DNA from: Paraburkholderia terricola
GTDB lineage: Bacteria > Pseudomonadota > Gammaproteobacteria > Burkholderiales > Burkholderiaceae
Assembly: GCF_900142195.1 (NCBI RefSeq)
Contig: NZ_FRAB01000032.1
Span: 20,498 to 84,497, forward strand
Direction of reading: 5' to 3'
Length of the DNA stretch: 64,000 nt
The notes under the pieces are model-generated. The model was given only the letters and a program-made list of their open reading frames with translations. It searched no databases and was not told the DNA's origin. Made by a program: the position numbers and the translations under genes. Shown here piece after piece: positions 16,511 to 25,268 of the stretch (the stretch's first letter is position 1; each line of letters opens with the position of its first letter).

Positions 16511-17593
16511 ATGAATTCCGCTGAACCGCTTCCCCTTCAATCGATCGACGGCACCTCGAAACAGCGCATCCGCTTCGGCATCATCCTGCTGCCGAATTTC
16601 ACGCTGACGGCGTTCTCGGGGTTCGTCGACCTGCTGCGCCTGTCCGCGGATGAAGGCGACTTCAGCAAGCCCGTACGCTGTTCGTGGAGCGTGATAGGGG
16701 AAACCCTCGCTCCGGTGCGCGCGAGTTGCGGCATCCAGATCACGCCGTGGGAAACCTTCGACAACGCCGAGCGGTTCGATTACGTGGTCGTGGTCGGCGG
16801 CCTGTTGCATTCCGGTCCCGCCGCCAACGAGGCGACGCTCGCGTTCATCCGCCGCGCCGCCGCCACCGACGCGACGCTCGTCGGCATGTGCACCGGCGTG
16901 TTTTCGCTGATGCGCGCGGGCGTGCTGGAAGGCCATCGCATTTGCGTGAGCTGGTTTCACTACTGGGATTTCATCGAGCGCTTTCCGTCGGTGAACGAAG
17001 AAGCGCTGGTGGCCGACCGCCTCTTCGTGATCGACCGCCGTCGCATTACCTGCTCGGGCGGGCGCGCATCGATCGACGTGGCCGCGGCGATCTTGCTGCG
17101 TCACTTCGAAACCGCCACCGTGCAGAAGGCGCTGCGCATTCTGCTGGTGGACGATATGCAGAAAGGCAACGCGCCGCAGCCGCACCCGCCCGGACTCGCG
17201 CCCGCCGCGCATCCCAAGGTGAAGCGCGCGATTCTGCTGATGGAGCAGCACGTGGGGCGTTCGCTGTCGCTCGATGAACTGGCGGGCAAGCTCGATCTTT
17301 CGCCGCGTCAGTTGGAACGGCTTTTCAAGGCGCAGACCGGCAAGGCGCCGCAAGCCTACGCGAAGCAGGTGCGCTTGCGCACCGCCGCGTGGCTGCTGAC
17401 GAGTTCGGATAAGACCGTGGCGGACATCGCGTCGAGTTGCGGCTTTTCCGATGCATCGCATCTGGGCCGCGAATTCCGCAAGCAGTTCGGCTTGCCGCCG
17501 ATGATGTACCGCGAGCAGCGCGGCACCGCCGCGCAAGTGGAAGACGGCTCGGGGTATGACGAAACTTTTCCGGGGCGGGCTCAGGCGATCTGA
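16511..17593 (+). CDS. GlxA-type regulator: GATase1-like domain plus AraC DNA-binding domain
   Basis: Transcription activator of the GlxA/GbdR/SouR type. The N-terminal half (residues about 20-190) is a DJ-1/PfpI-like ligand domain with MCTGVFSLMRAGVLEG around the nucleophile-elbow cysteine. The C-terminal 100 residues hold two AraC helix-turn-helix motifs (SLDELAGKLDLSPRQLERLFK and VADIASSCGFSDASHLGREFR). It is divergent from sdaA-sox, so control of sarcosine oxidation is likely, comparable to Pseudomonas SouR, but this is inference. Start ATG 16511 (360 aa) removes 21 upstream in-frame residues without family character; neither start has a strong ribosome site. Confidence 0.85.
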   Translation: MNSAEPLPLQSIDGTSKQRIRFGIILLPNFTLTAFSGFVDLLRLSADEGDFSKPVRCSWSVIGETLAPVRASCGIQITPWETFDNAERFDYVVVVGGLLHSGPAANEATLAFIRRAAATDATLVGMCTGVFSLMRAGVLEGHRICVSWFHYWDFIERFPSVNEEALVADRLFVIDRRRITCSGGRASIDVAAAILLRHFETATVQKALRILLVDDMQKGNAPQPHPPGLAPAAHPKVKRAILLMEQHVGRSLSLDELAGKLDLSPRQLERLFKAQTGKAPQAYAKQVRLRTAAWLLTSSDKTVADIASSCGFSDASHLGREFRKQFGLPPMMYREQRGTAAQVEDGSGYDETFPGRAQAI

Positions 17594-17649
17594 GATGCGC
17601 GGCCGTCACACAAGAAGCGACAGCTGCGCATGCCGCGGCTAGCCCGGCA

Positions 17650-18585
17650 TCACTTCCCCGCCACGAACGCCTTCACCGCCGGCAGGCCGTCCTTGCCGTC
17701 GAACGTCTTCACCCCCGCGAGCCATTGATCGAGCACGGACGGATTCGCCTTCAGCCACTCGCGCGCGGCCTTGTTCGGATCGGTCTTGTTCATGATCGGC
17801 AGCATCACGTGGTTCTCGATATCGGTCGTGAAGTGCAGGTTCGCCACCAGCTTCGCGACGTTCGGGCAGCGCGTCGCGTAATCGCTCGGCGTGACCGTCA
17901 ATACCTTCGCTTCGCCGTAGTTCGGGCCGAACACGTCGTCGCCGCCGGACAGATAATCGATCTTCATCTGCACGTTCATCGGATGCGGTTCCCAGCCGAG
18001 AAATACGATCGGCTTCTTGTCGCGAATCGAGCGGTTCACCTCGACCAGCATGCCCGCCTCGCTCGACTCCACCAGCTTGAACTTGCCGAGCCCGTACTGA
18101 TTGCTGTCGATCATCTTCTTGATCAGCGCATTGCCGTCGTTGCCCGGCTCGATGCCGTAGATCTTGCCGTCGAGCTTGTCGTAGTTCTTCGCGATGTCGG
18201 CGAAGGTCTTGATGCCCGCCTGATACGCGTAGTCCGGCACGGCCAGCGTGTATTTCGCGCCGGTCAGGTTCGGCGTGGGCAGGACGCTGAGCTGGCCGGC
18301 CTTCTTGAACGGATCGATCATCGGGTCCATGGTCGGCGACCAGTAGCCAAGGAACACGTCGATCTGCTTGCTCTTCACGCCGGCGAACGTGATCGGCACC
18401 GAGGCGATCGTCTTGGTCGGCTTGTAGCCGAGCCCTTCGAGCACCGTCGAGGCGAGGCCGGTGGTCGCCGCGATATCGGTCCAGCCGACGTCGGCGAATC
18501 GCACGGCGCGGCAACTAGCGGGGTCCGCGGCAAAGACAGACGACATCGACAGCGCGCACAGCGACGCGGCCCATACATGTTTCAT
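17650..18585 (-). CDS. choX: Choline/betaine ABC transporter periplasmic binding protein
   Basis: Periplasmic ligand-binding protein of the OpuAC/ChoX family, 311 aa. A signal peptide is visible at residues 1-19 (MKHVWAASLCALSMSSVFA). The mature part contains the quaternary-amine-binding family segments VFLGYWSPTMDPM, IYGIEPGNDGNALI and FLGWEPHPMN, whose aromatic residues form the cation cage. It delivers choline to ChoW/ChoV. It is separated from choW by an AraC-type regulator gene on the same strand with a 90-bp gap, so it may have an extra promoter. Betaine or another quaternary amine is possible as ligand. Confidence 0.9.
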   Translation of the reverse strand: MKHVWAASLCALSMSSVFAADPASCRAVRFADVGWTDIAATTGLASTVLEGLGYKPTKTIASVPITFAGVKSKQIDVFLGYWSPTMDPMIDPFKKAGQLSVLPTPNLTGAKYTLAVPDYAYQAGIKTFADIAKNYDKLDGKIYGIEPGNDGNALIKKMIDSNQYGLGKFKLVESSEAGMLVEVNRSIRDKKPIVFLGWEPHPMNVQMKIDYLSGGDDVFGPNYGEAKVLTVTPSDYATRCPNVAKLVANLHFTTDIENHVMLPIMNKTDPNKAAREWLKANPSVLDQWLAGVKTFDGKDGLPAVKAFVAGK

Positions 18586-18675
18586 GGCGTTCCCTCAGGG
18601 TGGTTGATACTCGACTGGTTTGCTTGCGTGGGTGGTATTGCGTTGCCTGCCTCAGAAGTTCGGGCGCTCAGGCGC

Positions 18676-19677
18676 TCAGGCGGACAAACGCCGCTCGACG
18701 CTCGGCGCATGACCGAACTGCGCGCGATACGCCTTGCTGAAATGACACGGCGAATGGAACCCGCACACGGCGGTCACGCGCGCGATCGACGCATCCGTGT
18801 TGCGCAGCAGTTCACGCGCGCGCCGCAAACGCAGCGTCAGGTAATAGTGCGTGGGCGACGCGCTCAGGAACATCTTGAACATGCGCTGCAAATGCCGTTG
18901 CGACAGATGCACGAGCCGCGCGAGTTCGTCGAGCGAGAGCGGCTCCTCGATATTCGCTTCCATGAGCCGCACCACTTCGATCAGTTCCGCGCGCGAGAAA
19001 CCGACCCGCGCGTCGACCGGAATGTGCTGATAATCGGTCGAGCCGCGAATCCGCTCGACGATGAACTGCTCGGACACCTGCGCGGCGATCGAATGCCCGA
19101 GGCGCATGCCGACCAGGTTCAGCAGCAGATCGAGCGGCGCGGTGCCGCCGGTGCAGGTCATCCGGTCACGGTCGATCACGAACAGTTCGTCGGCGAAACG
19201 CACGTGCGGGTAGCTCTTGTGCAACGGCGACATGTCCTCCCAATGCACGGTGCAGCGATAACCGTCGAGCAGCCCCGCCGCGAGCAGCGCATACGGCCCG
19301 GTGCAGATGCCGCCGAGCGGAATGCCCTGCGCGGCCACGTCGCGCAGCAGCGCGATCACCGTCTCGTCCACGTAATCGCGCACGTGCCAGCCGGCGCAGA
19401 CGATCAGCACGTCCGGCATGCCGGCCTCGGCCAGCGTGGTGGTGGGCTTCACCGTGATGCCGTTGCTGGCCCGCGCCGGTTCGCCGTCCGGCGTGATCAC
19501 CGACCACGTGTAGTGCTGCGCGCGGCCCACGTAGTTGGCCATGCGCAGCACTTCGACCGCGCTCGTGAACGCGATCATCGAAAAATTCGGCAGCGTCAGG
19601 AAGCCGAAGTGCGCGAGTTTCGACAACGGCGAGTCGGCCGGCGTCTCTACAGGGGCGGCAATCGCGTCGCGCTTCAT
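18676..19677 (-). CDS. GlxA-type regulator (GATase1 plus AraC) within the choline transporter operon
   Basis: A 333-aa regulator with a DJ-1/PfpI-like sensor domain (PNFSMIAFTSAVEVLRMANY; GGICTGPYALLAAGLLDGYRC around the elbow cysteine) and a C-terminal AraC domain (SLDELARLVHLSQRHLQRMFK; ARVTAVCGFHSPCHFSKAYR). It is most like GbdR, the glycine betaine/dimethylglycine-responsive activator of choline catabolism in Pseudomonas. It starts 7 bases after choW and precedes choX, so it is co-transcribed with the transporter. Likely to act on the 21-bp-spaced TGTCG sites near fdhA, sdaA and choV; this is inference. Confidence 0.88.
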   Translation of the reverse strand: MKRDAIAAPVETPADSPLSKLAHFGFLTLPNFSMIAFTSAVEVLRMANYVGRAQHYTWSVITPDGEPARASNGITVKPTTTLAEAGMPDVLIVCAGWHVRDYVDETVIALLRDVAAQGIPLGGICTGPYALLAAGLLDGYRCTVHWEDMSPLHKSYPHVRFADELFVIDRDRMTCTGGTAPLDLLLNLVGMRLGHSIAAQVSEQFIVERIRGSTDYQHIPVDARVGFSRAELIEVVRLMEANIEEPLSLDELARLVHLSQRHLQRMFKMFLSASPTHYYLTLRLRRARELLRNTDASIARVTAVCGFHSPCHFSKAYRAQFGHAPSVERRLSA

Positions 19678-19684
19678 CGGCGGC

Positions 19685-20587
19685 TCAGCCGTGCTGCGCC
19701 GCGGGCGCGCGGCGCACCTTCATCAGGCTGCGCAAGCCGGAGAGCAGCGGCGCGCGCGCCATGCCCGGCGAACGGCCGAAGCTTTCCGTGATGCGGTCGA
19801 GAATGATCGCCAGCATCACCACCGAGAGGCCGCTTTCGAAGCCGAGCCCGATGTCGAGCCGCTGAATACTCGCCAGCACGTCGTTGCCGAGACCGCCCGC
19901 GCCCACCATCGACGCGATGATCACCATCGAGAGCGCCATCATGATGGTCTGGTTCACGCCGGTCATGATCGAGGGCAGCGCGTTCGGAAACTGCACCTTG
20001 TAGAGCAATTGCCAGGGCGTGCAGCCGAAAGCCTGCCCCGCTTCCACGATTTCGCGGTTCACGTGCTTGATGCCGAGCGACGTGAGACGCACCGCCGGCG
20101 GCATCGCGAAGATCACCGTCGAGAGAATGCCCGGCACGCGGCCCAGACCGAACAGCATCGCGGCCGGAATCAGGTAGACGAACGCGGGCATGGTCTGCAT
20201 CAGATCGAGCACCGGGCGCACCGTCATCTCGACGTAGCGGCTCTTCGCGGTCCAGATGCCGAGCGGCACGCCGAGCAACAGGCTGATCAAGGTCGACGAC
20301 AGCGTGAGCCCGAGCGTGATCACCATCTGATCCCAGAAGCCGGTGGCGTAGATCAGCAGCATCGCGAGCAGCGTGAAGAGCGCGAAGCGCCAGCCCACCC
20401 GCCACAAACCGATGCCGACGAAGAACGCCATCAGCGCCCACATGGGCACGGCTTGCAAGCCGTGCTCGATCAACGCGGCGAAGCTCTCGATCGCCTTGCC
20501 GATCGCGTCGAAGGTTTTTGCGTCGTGGTCGAGCAGATAGTGAACGCCGTGGTCGACCCAGGCGCCGAGTGGAATGACTTCAGACAT
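19685..20587 (-). CDS. choW: Choline ABC transporter permease
   Basis: A 300-aa inner-membrane permease of the BPD_transp_1 family. It has six or so hydrophobic helices after an N-terminal amphipathic stretch, and the EAA coupling loop is visible as EIVEAGQAFGCTPWQLLYKV about two-thirds along. Its ATG lies inside the end of choV (8-base overlap), showing translational coupling with the ATPase. It pairs with ChoV and ChoX to import choline, feeding BetA and BetB encoded 14 kb away. Confidence 0.93.
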   Translation of the reverse strand: MSEVIPLGAWVDHGVHYLLDHDAKTFDAIGKAIESFAALIEHGLQAVPMWALMAFFVGIGLWRVGWRFALFTLLAMLLIYATGFWDQMVITLGLTLSSTLISLLLGVPLGIWTAKSRYVEMTVRPVLDLMQTMPAFVYLIPAAMLFGLGRVPGILSTVIFAMPPAVRLTSLGIKHVNREIVEAGQAFGCTPWQLLYKVQFPNALPSIMTGVNQTIMMALSMVIIASMVGAGGLGNDVLASIQRLDIGLGFESGLSVVMLAIILDRITESFGRSPGMARAPLLSGLRSLMKVRRAPAAQHG

Positions 20588-21761
20588 GGGAACTCCGATG
20601 GCGCGTGAGAACGTTCAGCACGTTCGTCTTGTTGACGGAACCGCAGTAGGAGCCGTCGGCTTCGACGACCGGCAGCGGCGCGCGGCTCGCCACCACCCGT
20701 TCGACGACGTCGTCGAGCGGCGTGGTGCGGCGGATGCACTCGATGGGGTTGAGCTGCGGCGACGCGCTGCCCATCGCATCGCGGCACACGAAGCCGCGAA
20801 TCTTGCGCTCGCCGTCGAGCACGAATGCGTAGTCGCCGCTGCCGTTGAGCGTCGCGGCCACGCTAGACGCGTCGATCTGCGTCGCGTGCGAATGCATCAG
20901 CGGCACGGCGTCGGTTTGCATCAGATCGCCGGCGGTCAGATAGCGGCTCGTGTCGATGCCTTCGAAGAACGCCCGCACGTAATCGTCGGCGGGGTTCGTG
21001 ATGATTTGCTGCGGCGTGCCGACCTGCACCACCTTGCCGCCTTCCATGATCGCGATGCGCGTGCCGATGCGCATGGCTTCTTCCAGATCGTGCGAGACGA
21101 ACAGAATGGTGCGCTGCTGCTCGCGCTGCAGATCGAGCAGCACGTTCTGCATTTCCTTGCGCTTGAGCGGATCGAGCGCGGAGAACGCCTCGTCCATGAT
21201 CATCAGCGAGGGGTTGACCGCCAGCGCCCGCGCGAGACCCACGCGCTGCTGCATGCCGCCCGAGAGCTGCGCCGGCAGCTTCGCGGCGAACGGCGCGAGG
21301 CCGACCTGTTCGAGCACCGTCATCGCGCGCTTCTCGCGTTCCTTGCGGCCGATGCCCGCCACTTCCAGGCCGAACGCCGCGTTGGACAGCACGGTGCGCT
21401 GCGGCATCAGCGCGAAGGACTGAAACACCATGCTCATGTCCTTGCGGCGCAGCGCCGTCAATTCCGAGCGCGGCACGCTGGCCACGTCGCGACCGTCGAT
21501 CAGCACCTTGCCGGCAGTGGGCTCCACCAGCCGATTGATCAGGCGAATCAGCGTCGATTTGCCGGAGCCCGACAGGCCCATCAGCACGAAGATCTCGCCT
21601 TCCTTGACTTCGAACGACACATTGTGGACACCGACGATCTGACCGGTGCGCGCGAACACTTCCTCTTTCGTCGCACCGCCTGCCAGCATGCCGATCGCCT
21701 GCTTCGGGTTGGTGCCGAACACCTTGCACAGCCCTTCGACCACGACCTTCGGGGAATTCAT
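20580..21761 (-). CDS. choV: Choline ABC transporter ATPase with C-terminal CBS domains
   Basis: A 393-aa ATP-binding subunit of the ProV/OpuAA type. Walker A GLSGSGKST, ABC signature LSGGMQQR and Walker B LMIMDEAFSALDP are intact. After the nucleotide domain, two CBS-type segments occupy the last 110 residues, typical of quaternary-amine transporters that sense ionic strength. The start MNSPKVVVEG has ribosome site AAGGAG 8 bases upstream; a 16-residue upstream extension is unlikely. First gene of choV-choW-regulator-choX. A candidate activator site lies 84-110 bp upstream. Confidence 0.94.
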   Translation of the reverse strand: MNSPKVVVEGLCKVFGTNPKQAIGMLAGGATKEEVFARTGQIVGVHNVSFEVKEGEIFVLMGLSGSGKSTLIRLINRLVEPTAGKVLIDGRDVASVPRSELTALRRKDMSMVFQSFALMPQRTVLSNAAFGLEVAGIGRKEREKRAMTVLEQVGLAPFAAKLPAQLSGGMQQRVGLARALAVNPSLMIMDEAFSALDPLKRKEMQNVLLDLQREQQRTILFVSHDLEEAMRIGTRIAIMEGGKVVQVGTPQQIITNPADDYVRAFFEGIDTSRYLTAGDLMQTDAVPLMHSHATQIDASSVAATLNGSGDYAFVLDGERKIRGFVCRDAMGSASPQLNPIECIRRTTPLDDVVERVVASRAPLPVVEADGSYCGSVNKTNVLNVLTRHRSSHV

Positions 21762-22246
21762 TGAATGTTCTCCTTGCGTGGCGGACGTCCGTCCGCGCTG
21801 TGCATACATAGTTGCCAGAAAAAAGTACGGCTAGCCGACTATTTGCGACAACCACATGAGGAAATACGACACCCCCGCCGCGCGCGCCCCGCCGACAATA
21901 GGCGCAAGCCTTGCGGGGCAAGGGTTTGACGGCTATCGAGAGGCTCGGCCCGGCATGTCGCGCGAGAGCAAGTGTAGGCCGCCGGGATGAAAAAAAACCG
22001 CGCTTCGAGGGTTTGACCGGGTGCGTTTGCCGGGCGTCGGCGGCGCTCCCGCGAAACCGCATGCCAGGGTAAACCGGCAAGCGGGCCGGTCGCCATGCAC
22101 GGAAATCATTACGAGAACCTTAAGCCCGCGCGCCGTTACGCGGTGTTACCGATCTCGCATCCCCCTTGCACCTGCAAATCGCGGCACTGCCTACACTGCG
22201 TTCCATCTCCACTGTCATCGCTTCATCCATGCGGCGAAAACAAACA
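21762..22246. other. 485-bp intergenic region upstream of choV and a small exported protein
   Basis: No gene supported. The left part carries the choV promoter and the 21845-21871 direct-repeat site. The right part should carry the promoter of the plus-strand exported protein. Short Arg-rich frames across it look non-coding. Confidence 0.4.
21845..21871 (-). promoter_or_regulatory. Candidate activator site upstream of choV (TGTCGT-N15-TGTCGC)
   Basis: Read toward choV the half-sites are TGTCGT and TGTCGC, 21 bp apart, and the proximal half extends to TGTCGCAAAT, ten bases identical to part of the sdaA site. It lies about 85-110 bp from the choV ATG. Confidence 0.5.
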
Positions 22247-22573
22247 ATGCGCAAGAAATTATTTTCAGTGATGGTCGGCACGGCGGTAGGGGTGGCTTTC
22301 GCGCTGGCGTCGCCGGTGGCGTCCGCACATGTGGATGTCGGCATCGGCATCGGCATTCCGGGGCCGGTTTTCGTCCCCGCGCAGCCGGCGTATGTCGAGC
22401 CGCCGCCGGTGGTGTATGCGCCCGCGCCGGTCGTCGGCTATGGCTACGGCTATGACGACGACTGGCGTGCGCGCGAATGGCGCGAGCATCAGGAGCGGCG
22501 CGAGCGGCGTTGGCGCCGCCACGAGGAACACGAGCGCGAATGGCGCGAGCGCCACGGCTGGGGTGACGATTAA
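22247..22573 (+). CDS. Small exported protein with Pro/Val-rich and Arg/Glu/Trp-rich tail
   Basis: A 108-aa protein with a clear signal peptide (MRKKLFSVMVGTAVGVAFA, cleavage after ASA near residue 27). The mature part begins HVDVGIGIGIPGPVF, then has repeated Pro-x-Pro-Val units and Tyr-Gly runs, and ends in a charged stretch rich in Arg, Glu, His and Trp. This composition matches the PXPV-repeat small periplasmic proteins common in Burkholderiales; function unknown. ATG 22247 is preferred because a signal peptide starts directly there. It is monocistronic, with a hairpin just after it. Confidence 0.75.
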   Translation: MRKKLFSVMVGTAVGVAFALASPVASAHVDVGIGIGIPGPVFVPAQPAYVEPPPVVYAPAPVVGYGYGYDDDWRAREWREHQERRERRWRRHEEHEREWRERHGWGDD

Positions 22574-22587
22574 GACAGGCTGAGGCG

Positions 22588-22614
22588 GGCTGTCACCTGT
22601 TTCGCATGACAGCC
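22588..22614. terminator. Hairpin between convergent genes
   Basis: An 8-bp perfect stem GGCTGTCA / TGACAGCC with an 11-base loop, placed between the stops of the small exported protein and the MFS gene. There is no T-run on either side, so intrinsic termination is uncertain. Confidence 0.4.
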
Positions 22615-22621
22615 GCGCCGA

Positions 22622-23917
22622 TCATTGCGGCGCGGCCGCCGTCCGATAGCCGCGTCGTCCGATAGCCAGGGCGAGGAAAGCCGACACCGCGAGACTCGCC
22701 GCCACCACATAAAGCCCGGCGGCGTATCCTCCGGTCACGCTTTTCAGCCAGCCGATCGCGAACGGGCCGACGAAGCCGCCGAGGTTGCCGATCGAGTTGA
22801 TCATGGCGATGCCGGCCGCCGCGCCCGCGCCCGACAGAAAAGTGCTCGGCATCGCCCACAACGGCGCCTTGGCCGCGCTGATGCCCACGTTCACCGCGAT
22901 CAGCGCCGCCACCACCGCCACGACGCTATCCGCGACGCCGGCCCACGCGAGCCCCGCGCCCGCCACCACGCAGGGAATCACGACGTGCCAGGTGCGCTCG
23001 CCGCTGCGGTCCGAATGGCGCGCCCACATCACCATGCCGATCACCGCGAGCACGCTCGGAATCGCGTTCAACGCGCCGGTGCCGAGCGCGCTGAAACCGA
23101 ACTGGCGAATGATCAGCGGCGCCCATAAGCCGAGCGTGTAGAGTCCCGCGGACGTGCCGAAGTAGATCATCGCCATGACCCACACGCGCGGGTCGCGCAA
23201 TGCCGCGAGCGCACCCGACGCATGTCCTGCCTGCGACTCGCGTCCCATGCGCTCCTCGCGCAAGGTCGCGACGAGCCAGGCTTTCTCGTCGGCGGCGAGC
23301 CACGTCGCTTTTTCGGGTGAATCCGTGAGCGCCTTGAGCACCACGAAGCCGAGCACCACCGCCGGAATCGCCTCGATGATGAAGAGCCATTGCCAGTCCT
23401 TCAAGCCGAACAACGCGGGCATCTGCATGATCGCGCCGGAAATGGGCGAGCCGATCGCGGTCGACAACGGCGCGGCCGCCATGAACGCGGCGGCGGCCAC
23501 CGCGCGCTGGCGCGCCGGAAACCACTGGCTGAGATAGAGGATGATGCCCGGAAAGAAACCGGCTTCGGCCACGCCCAGCAAAAAGCGCAACACGTAGAAC
23601 GAATTCGGCCCGACGACGAACGCCGAAGCCGCCGAGACCAGCCCCCACGTCACCATCACGCGCGCGATCCAGACGCGCGCGCCGACTTTGTTCAGGATGA
23701 GATTCGACGGCACCTCGCACAGAAAGTAGCCGAGAAAGAAGATGCCGCCGCCGAGCCCGAACATGGTCGGCGAGAGGCCGAGATCCTTGTTCATCGTGAG
23801 CGCCGCGAAACCCACATTCACGCGATCCAGAAAGCTCACGAAGTAAAGGAGCATGACGAAGGGCAAAATGCGCCACGTCAGCTTGCGCACCACACGGGCT
23901 TGCAATTCATTGGTCAT
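22622..23917 (-). CDS. MFS transporter, ACS family (tartrate/phthalate permease type)
   Basis: A 431-aa twelve-helix carrier. It begins RVVRKLTWRILPFVMLLYFVSFLDRVNVGFAA in its first helix, the hallmark of ACS-family permeases for tartrate, phthalate or 4-hydroxyphenylacetate, and has FLCEVPSNLILNKVGARVWIARVM in helix 2 and the following loop. It lies upstream-to-downstream with the tartrate/D-malate dehydrogenase gene on the same strand (130-bp gap), so uptake of tartrate, malate or a similar hydroxy acid is the best guess. No disruption. Confidence 0.87.
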   Translation of the reverse strand: MTNELQARVVRKLTWRILPFVMLLYFVSFLDRVNVGFAALTMNKDLGLSPTMFGLGGGIFFLGYFLCEVPSNLILNKVGARVWIARVMVTWGLVSAASAFVVGPNSFYVLRFLLGVAEAGFFPGIILYLSQWFPARQRAVAAAAFMAAAPLSTAIGSPISGAIMQMPALFGLKDWQWLFIIEAIPAVVLGFVVLKALTDSPEKATWLAADEKAWLVATLREERMGRESQAGHASGALAALRDPRVWVMAMIYFGTSAGLYTLGLWAPLIIRQFGFSALGTGALNAIPSVLAVIGMVMWARHSDRSGERTWHVVIPCVVAGAGLAWAGVADSVVAVVAALIAVNVGISAAKAPLWAMPSTFLSGAGAAAGIAMINSIGNLGGFVGPFAIGWLKSVTGGYAAGLYVVAASLAVSAFLALAIGRRGYRTAAAPQ

Positions 23918-24022
23918 GCCTGTCTCCGCTGTGTTGAATTCGCCCGTGACGCGCGCGTCCGGCCGTTATGTTCTTATGTGATGAATGCGTCGCTCGCTCG
24001 AAGGCCGAGCGAGCGCGAATAG

Positions 24023-24056
24023 CGAATAACTCAGATCGGCGAATAACTCAGATCGC
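24023..24056. repeat. 17-bp tandem duplication across the dehydrogenase stop codon
   Basis: Two adjacent copies of CGAATAACTCAGATCG plus one base (24023-24039, 24040-24056). The gene's TGA lies in one copy, and the other supplies a second TGA just downstream. It looks like a recent slippage or duplication event. Confidence 0.75.
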
Positions 24057-25142
24057 GGCCGATTCCGCCGCGAGAGTCGCCGCGAGAAGGTCGCAGACCG
24101 CATCGGTCACCTGCGCGGTGGTGGCGCCGCCGCCGAGGTCGCCGGTATGCAGCGCGGGGTTCGCCGTGATGCGTTCGATCGCGTCCATCAACTGGCGCGC
24201 GGCGTGCGTCTCGCCGAGATGATCGAGCATCATCACCACCGACCAGAAGGTGCCGACCGGATTGGCGAGACCCTTGCCCATGATGTCGAACGCGGAGCCG
24301 TGAATCGGCTCGAACATCGACGGATAGCGGCGCTCGGGGTCGAGATTCGCCGTCGGCGCGATGCCGAGGCTGCCGGCCAGCGCCGCGGCCAGGTCGCTGA
24401 GAATGTCCGCGTGAAGATTGGTGGCGACGATCGTGTCGAGCGTCGCCGGCCGGTTGACCATGCGCGCGGTCGCGGCGTCGACGAGTTCCTTGTCCCAGCG
24501 CACGTCGGGAAACTCCTTCGAGACCTGCAACGCGATCTCGTCCCACATCACCATCGCGTGACGCTGCGCATTGCTCTTCGTGATCACCGTCAGCAGCTTG
24601 CGCGGGCGCGACTGCGCGAGCCGGAACGCGAAACGCAGAATGCGTTCGACCCCGGCGCGCGTCATCATCGAAACGTCGGTGGCGACTTCGAGCGGATGAC
24701 CCTGATGCGCGCGCCCGCCCACGCCGGAATACTCGCCTTCCGAGTTCTCGCGCACGATCACCCAGTCGAGATCCTTCGGCGCGCAGCGTTTCAACGGCGC
24801 GTCGATGCCGGGGAGGATGCGCGTGGGCCGCACGTTCGCATACTGATCGAAGCCCTGGCAGATTTTCAGGCGCAAGCCCCACAAGGTCACGTGATCGGGA
24901 ATATGCGGGTCGCCCGCCGAGCCGAACAGAATCGCGTCCTTGTCGCGGATCGCGTCCAGTCCGTCGGCCGGCATCATCACGCCATGCTCGCGGTAGTAGT
25001 CGCCGCCCCACTCGAAGTTCTCGAATTCGAAGCGGAAGGCGTCGTGGCGCGCGGCGATGGCTTCGAGAACCCGCTGGCCGGCGGGCACGACTTCCTTGCC
25101 GATGCCGTCGCCGGGGATGGTTGCGATGCGGTAGGTCTTCAC
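24048..25142 (-). CDS. Tartrate / D-malate / isopropylmalate-type dehydrogenase
   Basis: A 364-aa NAD-dependent beta-decarboxylating dehydrogenase of the TtuC/DmlA group. It begins with the IPGDGIGKEV motif; the substrate and metal site segments VRENSEGEYSGVGG and ITKSNAQRHAMVMWDE are visible, and the C-terminal motif is FEPIHGSAFDIMGKGLANPVG. Length and motifs favour tartrate or D-malate over 3-isopropylmalate. A permease gene follows on the same strand and a LysR gene is divergent, the usual DmlR-DmlA layout. Symbol dmlA or ttuC is not assigned because substrate cannot be decided. Confidence 0.9.
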   Translation of the reverse strand: MKTYRIATIPGDGIGKEVVPAGQRVLEAIAARHDAFRFEFENFEWGGDYYREHGVMMPADGLDAIRDKDAILFGSAGDPHIPDHVTLWGLRLKICQGFDQYANVRPTRILPGIDAPLKRCAPKDLDWVIVRENSEGEYSGVGGRAHQGHPLEVATDVSMMTRAGVERILRFAFRLAQSRPRKLLTVITKSNAQRHAMVMWDEIALQVSKEFPDVRWDKELVDAATARMVNRPATLDTIVATNLHADILSDLAAALAGSLGIAPTANLDPERRYPSMFEPIHGSAFDIMGKGLANPVGTFWSVVMMLDHLGETHAARQLMDAIERITANPALHTGDLGGGATTAQVTDAVCDLLAATLAAESAAI

Positions 25143-25225
25143 TGGCGTCTCCTTGATGTTGAAGGTATGGCTCGCATCGTAAGACGCGCACGGCTCGCGG
25201 AAACGTTGCTAGACTCAAAGCATCC

Positions 25226-25240
25226 TTAACCTGAAGTTAA
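25226..25240. promoter_or_regulatory. LysR-type box between the dehydrogenase and its divergent regulator
   Basis: The inverted repeat TTAAC-CTGAA-GTTAA fits the T-N11-A LysR recognition pattern and lies 29 bp before the LysR ATG and 84 bp before the dehydrogenase ATG. It probably serves both autoregulation and activation. Confidence 0.6.
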
Positions 25241-25268
25241 CGATACGTCCGCAGTTTGCGCTGATCCA

